A stretch of DNA of 64,000 nt from Pseudomonas sp. C2B4 (GTDB taxonomy: Bacteria; Pseudomonadota; Gammaproteobacteria; Pseudomonadales; Pseudomonadaceae), in NCBI RefSeq assembly GCF_013359695.1, contig NZ_JABFMU010000024.1, positions 1 to 64,000 on the forward strand, written 5' to 3'. The first letter of the stretch is position 1. Each line of letters begins with the position of its first letter. The notes below the pieces were generated by a model. It did not search any database and was not told the DNA's origin. It saw only the letters and a program-made list of their open reading frames with translations. The translations under genes and the position numbers were made by a program. Shown one piece after another: positions 59,181 through 64,000 of this stretch.

Positions 59181-60011
59181 TCATTTCACGGCACCAAACG
59201 ACAAACCGCGCACCAGCTGTTTCTGGCTGATCCAGCCGAAGATCAGGATCGGCGCGCAGGCCAGGGTCGAGACCGCCGACAACTTGGCCCAGAACAAACC
59301 TTCTGGACTCGAATACGAGGCAATCAAGGCGGTCAGCGGCGCAGCTTTCGATGAGGTGAGGTTCAGCGACCAGAACGCTTCGTTCCAGCACAGGATCAGC
59401 GACAGCAGCACGGTGGAGGCCAGGCCGCCCTTGGCGATCGGCAGCAGTACCCGGACCATTTCCTGCCACAGCGTGGCTCCGTCGAGGCGGGCTGCTTCAA
59501 GGATGTCCTTGGGGATGTCCTTGAAGTAGGTGTAAACCATCCAGACCACGATCGGCAGGTTGATTAGGGTGTAGATCACGATCAGCGCGAGGCGCGTGTC
59601 GAGCAGGCCGAAGCTCTTGGCCAGCAGGTAGATCGGCATCAGTACACCCACCGGCGGCAGCATCTTGGTGGAGAGCATCCACAGCAGCGTGCCCTTGGTG
59701 CGTTGGGTTTCGTAGAACGCCATGGAGTAGGCCGCCGGCACCGCGATCAGCAGGCACAAAGCCGTGGCGCTGAAGGAAATCACCACCGAGTTCCAGGCGA
59801 AACTGAAGTAATCGCTGCGCTCGTTGATGTGCAGGTAGTTCTCCAGCGTCGGGGTGAAGATGAACTGCGGTGGCGTGGCGAACGCATCGATTTCGGTTTT
59901 GAAACTGGTCAGCACCATCCAGAAGATCGGGAAGAAAATCAGGATGGCGATGGCCCAGGCCAGGGTGCCCAGCAGCAGGCTTTGCAGGCGACGGGATTGT
60001 TGAAGAGTCAT
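59181..60011 (-). CDS. mtlG: Mannitol ABC transporter permease MtlG
   Basis: The 276-residue protein has six membrane helices with the ABC importer EAA loop ILEAARLDGATLWQEMVRVLLP. It follows the MalG class. It starts 8 bp after the mtlF stop and acts with MtlF as the inner-membrane pore. Confidence 0.93.
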   Translation of the reverse strand: MTLQQSRRLQSLLLGTLAWAIAILIFFPIFWMVLTSFKTEIDAFATPPQFIFTPTLENYLHINERSDYFSFAWNSVVISFSATALCLLIAVPAAYSMAFYETQRTKGTLLWMLSTKMLPPVGVLMPIYLLAKSFGLLDTRLALIVIYTLINLPIVVWMVYTYFKDIPKDILEAARLDGATLWQEMVRVLLPIAKGGLASTVLLSLILCWNEAFWSLNLTSSKAAPLTALIASYSSPEGLFWAKLSAVSTLACAPILIFGWISQKQLVRGLSFGAVK

Positions 60012-60019
60012 GGCAGGCC

Positions 60020-60946
60020 TCAGGCTTTATCTGTCAGGTTTTTGCCGATCATCCGCACCAGCACGATGGCCGCGATATTGGCGATCACCACCGCAATCAA
60101 ACCACCCGCCGAGGCCATGCCGACGTCGAACTGCACCAGCGCCTGGTTGTAGATCAGGTAGGCGAGGTTGGTCGAGGCGTAACCGGGGCCGCCGTTGGTG
60201 GTGGTGAAGATTTCGGCGAACACCGAGAGCAGGAAGATGGTTTCGATCATCACCACCACCGCAATCGGCCGTGCCAGGTGCGGCAAGGTCAGGTGCCAGA
60301 AAATCGCGATGGGTCCGGCACCGTCCAGGCGCGCGGCTTCTTTCTGTTCCTGGTCGAGGGACTGCATGGCGGTCATCAGGATCAGGATCGCGAAGGGCAG
60401 CCATTGCCACGAGACAATGATGATGATCGACAGCAGCGGGTAGTGCGCCAGCCAGTCCACGGGCTGGGCGCCGAACAGTTTCCAGACGTAGGCGAGGATT
60501 CCGGACACCGGATGGAAAATCAGGTTCTTCCAGATCAGCGCACCGACGGTGGGCATGATGAAGAACGGCGAGATCAACATGACCCGCACGATGCCGCGAC
60601 CGAGAAACTCACTGGCCTCCAGCAACGCGCTGATCAACACCCCCAGCACGACGCTGATCAGCAGCACGCTGCCCACCAGCAACAAGGTGTTGGTGGCGCC
60701 GGGCATGAAACCGGAGTCGGTCAGGAAATAGGTGAAGTTCTCCAGCCCCACGAATTCATTTTCGCCGGGGTAGAGCAGGTTGTAGCGGATCATCGAGAAA
60801 TAAACGGTCATGCCCAGCGGCACGATCATCCATAACAACAGTAACGCCACCGAAGGGCTGACCAGAAACCAGCCGGGGTTGGTCAACCGGCTTTTGCGCA
60901 GCGGTTGGGAGATGTCCATGTGGGCTTTGGCAGTTGAAGTAGTCAT
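60020..60946 (-). CDS. mtlF: Mannitol ABC transporter permease MtlF
   Basis: The 308-residue protein has six to seven membrane helices with the EAA loop EQKEAARLDGAGPIAIFWHLTLP and an extended N-terminus, as in MalF-class permeases. Separated from mtlE by a 146-bp gap holding a REP pair. Confidence 0.93.
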   Translation of the reverse strand: MTTSTAKAHMDISQPLRKSRLTNPGWFLVSPSVALLLLWMIVPLGMTVYFSMIRYNLLYPGENEFVGLENFTYFLTDSGFMPGATNTLLLVGSVLLISVVLGVLISALLEASEFLGRGIVRVMLISPFFIMPTVGALIWKNLIFHPVSGILAYVWKLFGAQPVDWLAHYPLLSIIIIVSWQWLPFAILILMTAMQSLDQEQKEAARLDGAGPIAIFWHLTLPHLARPIAVVVMIETIFLLSVFAEIFTTTNGGPGYASTNLAYLIYNQALVQFDVGMASAGGLIAVVIANIAAIVLVRMIGKNLTDKA

Positions 60947-60985
60947 GGCGTTAAAACCGATAGGGAACAGACAAGTGAAGACTCA

Positions 60986-61080
60986 CTGTGGGAGCGAGCC
61001 TGCTCGCGAAGAGGCCGGTACATCCGATACATCTTCTGCGACTGGAACACCGCTTTCGCGAGCAGGCTCGCTCCCACAGG
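60986..61080. repeat. REP/BIME pair between mtlE and mtlF
   Basis: Inward REP pair in the gap after the binding-protein gene, comparable to the malE-malF REP of E. coli. Confidence 0.9.
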
Positions 61081-61092
61081 GGATGGTGTGAG

Positions 61093-62403
61093 TTACTTGG
61101 GATAACCCGCGCGCTTCATCTCGCGTTCGGTGGTTTGCTGGGCGGCGGCCAAGGCCTGCTCATCCGTGGTCTGTCCGATCAATGCGGCCGAGAACAGTTT
61201 GCCGACCTGGGTGCCGACGGCCTGGAACTCGGGAATGGTCACCAACTGGATGCCGATGTAGGGCACGGGCTTGGCGGTCGGCTTGCCTGGGTCCGCCGCC
61301 TTGAGCGATTCCAGGGTGACCTTGGCGAACGGCGCGGCATTCATATACGCCTCGCTGTAGGTCGAGGCCCGGGTGCCGGGCGGTACGTTGGCGATACCGT
61401 CGGTCTTGGCGACCAGTTCGCCGTACTCTTTGGATGTAGCCCAGGCGCTGAACGTCTTCGCCGCGTCCTTGGCCTTGGAGCTGGTCGGGATCGCCAGTGC
61501 CCAGGAGTACAACCAGGCCGAACCTTTGTCGGTGGTTTCATGGGGCGCGTAGGTGAAGCCAACGTGATCGCTGACCTTGCTCTGGGTCTTGTCGGTGACG
61601 AACGAGCCGGCCACGCTGGCGTCGACCCAGATCGCGCACTTGCCGCTGTTGAACAGCGCCAGGTTTTCGTTGAAACCGTTGCTCGACGCGCCCGGCGGGC
61701 CGGATTGCTTCATGGTGTCGACGTAGAAGTTCAGCGCGTTTTTCCATTCCGGACCGCTGAATTCAGGCTTCCATTGCTCATCGAACCAGCGTGCGCCATA
61801 GGCATTGGCGACGGTGGTGATCAACGCCATGTTCTCGCCCCAGCCGGCCTTGCCGCGCAGGCAGATGCCGTACTGTTCCTTATCCTTATGGGTGAGTTTG
61901 CTGGCGAATTCGCCGATCTGGGTCCAGGTCGGACGTTCGGGCATGGTCAGGCCGGCGTCCTTGAACAGGTCGGTGCGGTAATAGGTGATCGAGCTTTCGG
62001 CGTAGAACGGCAGCGCATACAGCGAACCCTTGACCGACAGGCCTTCACGCACCGAAGGGAACACATCGTCGAGGGCATAGCTGGCGGGCAAATCCTTCAT
62101 CGGCTCCAGCCAACCCTTGGCGCCCCACAGTGCCGCTTCGTACATGCCGATGGTCAGCACGTCGAACTGTCCGCCCTGGGTCGCGATGTCGGTGGTCAGG
62201 CGTTGACGCAAGACGTTTTCTTCAAGCACCACCCAATTGAGCTTGATCTCCGGATGCTCGGCTTCGAAGGTTTTCGAGAGCTTTTGCATGCGGATCATGT
62301 CGCTGTTGTTGACGGTGGCAATGGTCAGGGTCTGGGCGCCAAGGCTGACGCTGCTGAGGGTCATGCAGGTGAGGGCGAGCAGAGCTTTTACAGAAGGTTG
62401 CAT
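61093..62403 (-). CDS. mtlE: Mannitol/polyol periplasmic binding protein
   Basis: The 436-residue protein has signal peptide MQPSVKALLALTCMTLSSVSLGA and a family 1 sugar-binding fold: LTIATVNNSDMIRMQKLSKTFEAEHPEIKLNWVVLEENVLRQRLTTDIATQGGQFDVLTIGMYEA, then DLFKDAGLTMPERPTWTQIGEFA. It captures mannitol, sorbitol or arabitol for MtlFGK. As the first gene of the operon it is followed by a REP, which may keep its message more stable than the permease part. Confidence 0.93.
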   Translation of the reverse strand: MQPSVKALLALTCMTLSSVSLGAQTLTIATVNNSDMIRMQKLSKTFEAEHPEIKLNWVVLEENVLRQRLTTDIATQGGQFDVLTIGMYEAALWGAKGWLEPMKDLPASYALDDVFPSVREGLSVKGSLYALPFYAESSITYYRTDLFKDAGLTMPERPTWTQIGEFASKLTHKDKEQYGICLRGKAGWGENMALITTVANAYGARWFDEQWKPEFSGPEWKNALNFYVDTMKQSGPPGASSNGFNENLALFNSGKCAIWVDASVAGSFVTDKTQSKVSDHVGFTYAPHETTDKGSAWLYSWALAIPTSSKAKDAAKTFSAWATSKEYGELVAKTDGIANVPPGTRASTYSEAYMNAAPFAKVTLESLKAADPGKPTAKPVPYIGIQLVTIPEFQAVGTQVGKLFSAALIGQTTDEQALAAAQQTTEREMKRAGYPK

Positions 62404-62527
62404 CGTGCACTCCTTTTCTGCACCCGGCGGGATACAGAAGGACAGTTATTGTTTTTGTGTCTTCCGACGGCAGGAAGAATGTGCGCTGATTACAGCCTTC
62501 AATTGGGGGCGAGACAAATCATCCATC

Positions 62528-62561
62528 GCACTTGGATTGATACTTTTTTGCACTGGGGTTG
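62528..62561. promoter_or_regulatory. Candidate MtlR operator (two direct repeats)
   Basis: GCACTTGGATTG (62528) and GCACTGGGGTTG (62550) match at 10 of 12 positions and are 22 bp apart, two helical turns, as AraC-type activators prefer. They lie about 125-160 bp upstream of mtlE. Confidence 0.6.
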
Positions 62562-62646
62562 GGGGCGGTTAACACAGAGAAGGGCTTTTCAGCGATGGGG
62601 CGATATCGAATACGTACAGGTTTCACTCGTGAAAACAGGTCATAAC

Positions 62647-62738
62647 CTGTGGGAGCGAGCCTGCTCGCGAAAGCGGTAGTTCAGTCGACATCAGTGTCGT
62701 CTGACAGACCGCCTTCGCGAGCAGGCTCGCTCCCACAG
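62647..62738. repeat. REP/BIME pair between mtlR and mtlE
   Basis: Inward REP pair just after the mtlR stop codon. Confidence 0.9.
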
Positions 62739-62746
62739 TGTTGTGC

Positions 62747-63652
62747 TTAGCTCAGGTTTTGTTCGGTCAACCGCTGCACCACCAAACGCCGATAGTGGGT
62801 CGGCGTCATGCCCTTGAGCTGCTGGAAGCGCCGATTGAAATTGGAAATGTTGTTGAACCCCGACTCGAAGCAAACATCGGTCACCGGCTTGTCGCCATCG
62901 GCCAGTAACTCGCAGGACTTGCTGATGCGCAGGCGGTTGACGAACTCGATGAAGTTACGCCCCGTGGCCTGCTTGAACACCCGGCTGAAATAGGTCGGCT
63001 TCATGCCCAGGTGCTCGGCGACTTCCTCCAGCGTCAAGTCCCGGGCGTAGTGAGCGAAGATGTAATCCACCGCCCGGTTGGTGCGGTCGATGTTGTGCTC
63101 GTCCGCCAGTTGCGGTGTGGTTGCGCCGGACAGCAGCTGGTAGTCGTCGCACGCCGCCAGCAGTTCCAGCAGGATGAAAAAGTGGCCGAGGCGGGTGACC
63201 CCTGTGGTATCGGCGATGAGCTGCATCAGATCCATCGCCTTGCGGAGGGTAGCCTTGCAGCGAAACTCGATGCCGTACTGCGCCCGCTCCAGCAGCGGTG
63301 CCAGGGTCTTGAGTTCGGCGAATACCTGGTAGCCGCTGTCGAACAATTCGTCGGTGAAATTGACCAGCATGTCACGCTTTTCCACCACCTCGTCCTCGGC
63401 CACCTGGCTGATCCAGTTGTGGGGCAGGTTGGGGCCGGTGAGAAACAGGGTTTCGGGGTAGAAGTTGCCGATGTAGTCGCCAATGAAGACCTTGCCGGAG
63501 CTGGCGACGATCAGGTGCAGTTCGTATTCCTTGTGGAAGTGCCAACGTACCAGGGGGCAGGGGAATCCATGCTGGCGATAGATGATGGACAACCCGTTGT
63601 GGTCGTCCATCAGCTCGTAGGAGGGGTCGGTCACTCTGGCGGTACGGGTCAT
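62747..63652 (-). CDS. mtlR: AraC family activator of the mannitol operon
   Basis: The 301-residue protein has an N-terminal cupin-like sensor (FPCPLVRWHFHKEYELHLIVASSGKVFIGDYIGNFYPETLFLTGPNLPHNWIS). Its C-terminal double helix-turn-helix reads LTLEEVAEHLGMKPTYFSRVFKQATGRNFIEFVNRLRISKSCELL..VTDVCFESGFNNISNFNRRFQQLKGMTPTHYR. In P. fluorescens MtlR activates mtlEFGKDYZ in response to mannitol, sorbitol or arabitol. It lies directly upstream of mtlE with the same direction. Confidence 0.93.
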   Translation of the reverse strand: MTRTARVTDPSYELMDDHNGLSIIYRQHGFPCPLVRWHFHKEYELHLIVASSGKVFIGDYIGNFYPETLFLTGPNLPHNWISQVAEDEVVEKRDMLVNFTDELFDSGYQVFAELKTLAPLLERAQYGIEFRCKATLRKAMDLMQLIADTTGVTRLGHFFILLELLAACDDYQLLSGATTPQLADEHNIDRTNRAVDYIFAHYARDLTLEEVAEHLGMKPTYFSRVFKQATGRNFIEFVNRLRISKSCELLADGDKPVTDVCFESGFNNISNFNRRFQQLKGMTPTHYRRLVVQRLTEQNLS

Positions 63653-63722
63653 GTCGGCACGCTTTTCTTGTTATTGCACCTTTGATCATGCCTCGTTCGG
63701 GGCAATCAATGCCAGTGTGAGG

Positions 63723-64000
63723 TCAGGCTTCTTCCTTGACGCGGTTCTTGGCTTCGATCCATTGCGCCATGTATTGGGTGCTCTTGTGCTGATGATGACG
63801 AAGCATGCTGCCGGTGAAGTTATCCCGCCTGATCGCGGGCAGATGTTGCAGGCAATGCTCAAGGCGGGCAATCAGCGCCGGGCCATGGACGGCTTGCTGG
63901 TAACGATTGGCCAACAGCTGCAATCCATGGGACTGCGCCTCAAGCCAAAGGCTCTTGTCTTGATGGAGTTGCACGGCGTGATCGGCGAACGCCTGGGCCG
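63723..64000 (-). CDS. Partial hypothetical protein, cut by the window edge
   Basis: The reading frame is open from the stop at 63723 to the right edge without an upstream stop, so its 5' end lies outside. The visible 91 residues (AQAFADHAVQLHQDKSLWLEAQSHGLQLLANRYQ.. to ..MAQWIEAKNRVKEEA) are helical and polar. I do not recognise a family. It may be co-directional with the mtl genes but ends 70 bp before mtlR. Confidence 0.6.
   Translation of the reverse strand, partial: AQAFADHAVQLHQDKSLWLEAQSHGLQLLANRYQQAVHGPALIARLEHCLQHLPAIRRDNFTGSMLRHHQHKSTQYMAQWIEAKNRVKEEA

Larger units (their letters stand above)
62404..62746. other. mtl regulatory region (343 bp)
   Basis: The gap between mtlR (upstream, same strand) and mtlE contains a direct-repeat operator candidate and, nearer mtlR, a REP pair. 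The mtlE promoter must lie here. Confidence 0.6.

Noticed and set aside
60988..62679. 563-codon frame opposite mtlE
   Set aside because: Starts inside a REP and is antisense to a clear binding-protein gene.

Overview
The window is a typical chromosomal stretch of a Pseudomonas, most likely of the P. fluorescens group. The reasons are high GC, a complete mannitol ABC-transport operon (mtlEFGKDYZ with mtlR), a complete functional-amyloid operon (fapABCDEF), Pseudomonas-restricted small families (DUF1652, DUF2790), and more than twenty REP/BIME palindromes of the form TGTGGGAGCGAGCCTGCTCGCGAA between genes. I see no tRNA, rRNA, insertion sequence, prophage or CRISPR array.

Layout. 1-7.2 kb: GNAT enzyme, LEA14-like lipoprotein, purine permease, then a LysR regulator divergent from a polyamine-type binding protein and agmatinase, and an aldo/keto reductase. 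7.2-8.0 kb: gene-free and packed with repeats. 8.0-12 kb: YafY-type regulator, SnoaL-like protein, ZapE, DinB-like protein, a second GNAT and a small secreted protein. 12-16.6 kb: TonB-dependent siderophore receptor with a Fur-like box, CptA phosphoethanolamine transferase, and a 58-residue coiled-coil protein. 16.9-20.2 kb: gnd-zwf-HAD hydrolase, with 4-bp overlaps. 20.3-23.8 kb: NhaB, a delta-60-repeat protein and a small hypothetical.

24.1-31.3 kb is the biofilm region. A sigma-54 activator with a degenerate receiver-like N-terminus faces the convergent fap operon across a triple 135-bp REP unit and a bidirectional terminator. A sigma-54-type -24/-12 promoter lies just upstream of fapA. 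FapC has an unusually long octapeptide-repeat linker. 31.5-32.7 kb: a pyridine-nucleotide salvage pair (pnuC and a NadR-like kinase). 32.8-42.7 kb: sCache chemoreceptor, UppP, DUF1294 protein, YjbR/LysR pair, AzoR, secreted alpha/beta hydrolase, MFS transporter and ABC-F ATPase YbiT. 43.1-46.8 kb: LpxO, Ku, a small secreted protein and a PQQ sugar dehydrogenase.

47-50 kb holds the least understood genes: a GNAT divergent from an RLAN/RimK-like ATP-grasp ligase, followed 7 bp later by a CorA-like channel whose GMN signature reads GMS. 50.2-53.7 kb: ecotin, DUF1652, a small membrane protein, DUF2790 and an OprD-family porin. 53.8-63.7 kb: the mannitol/polyol operon on the minus strand, with REP elements at four internal junctions and after the last gene, and a two-site direct repeat upstream of mtlE that fits an AraC-type (MtlR) operator. 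A partial gene runs off the right edge.

All functional calls come from reading the sequence and recalling families; no database search was run. Gene starts were chosen by Shine-Dalgarno position, signal peptides and overlaps with upstream genes.
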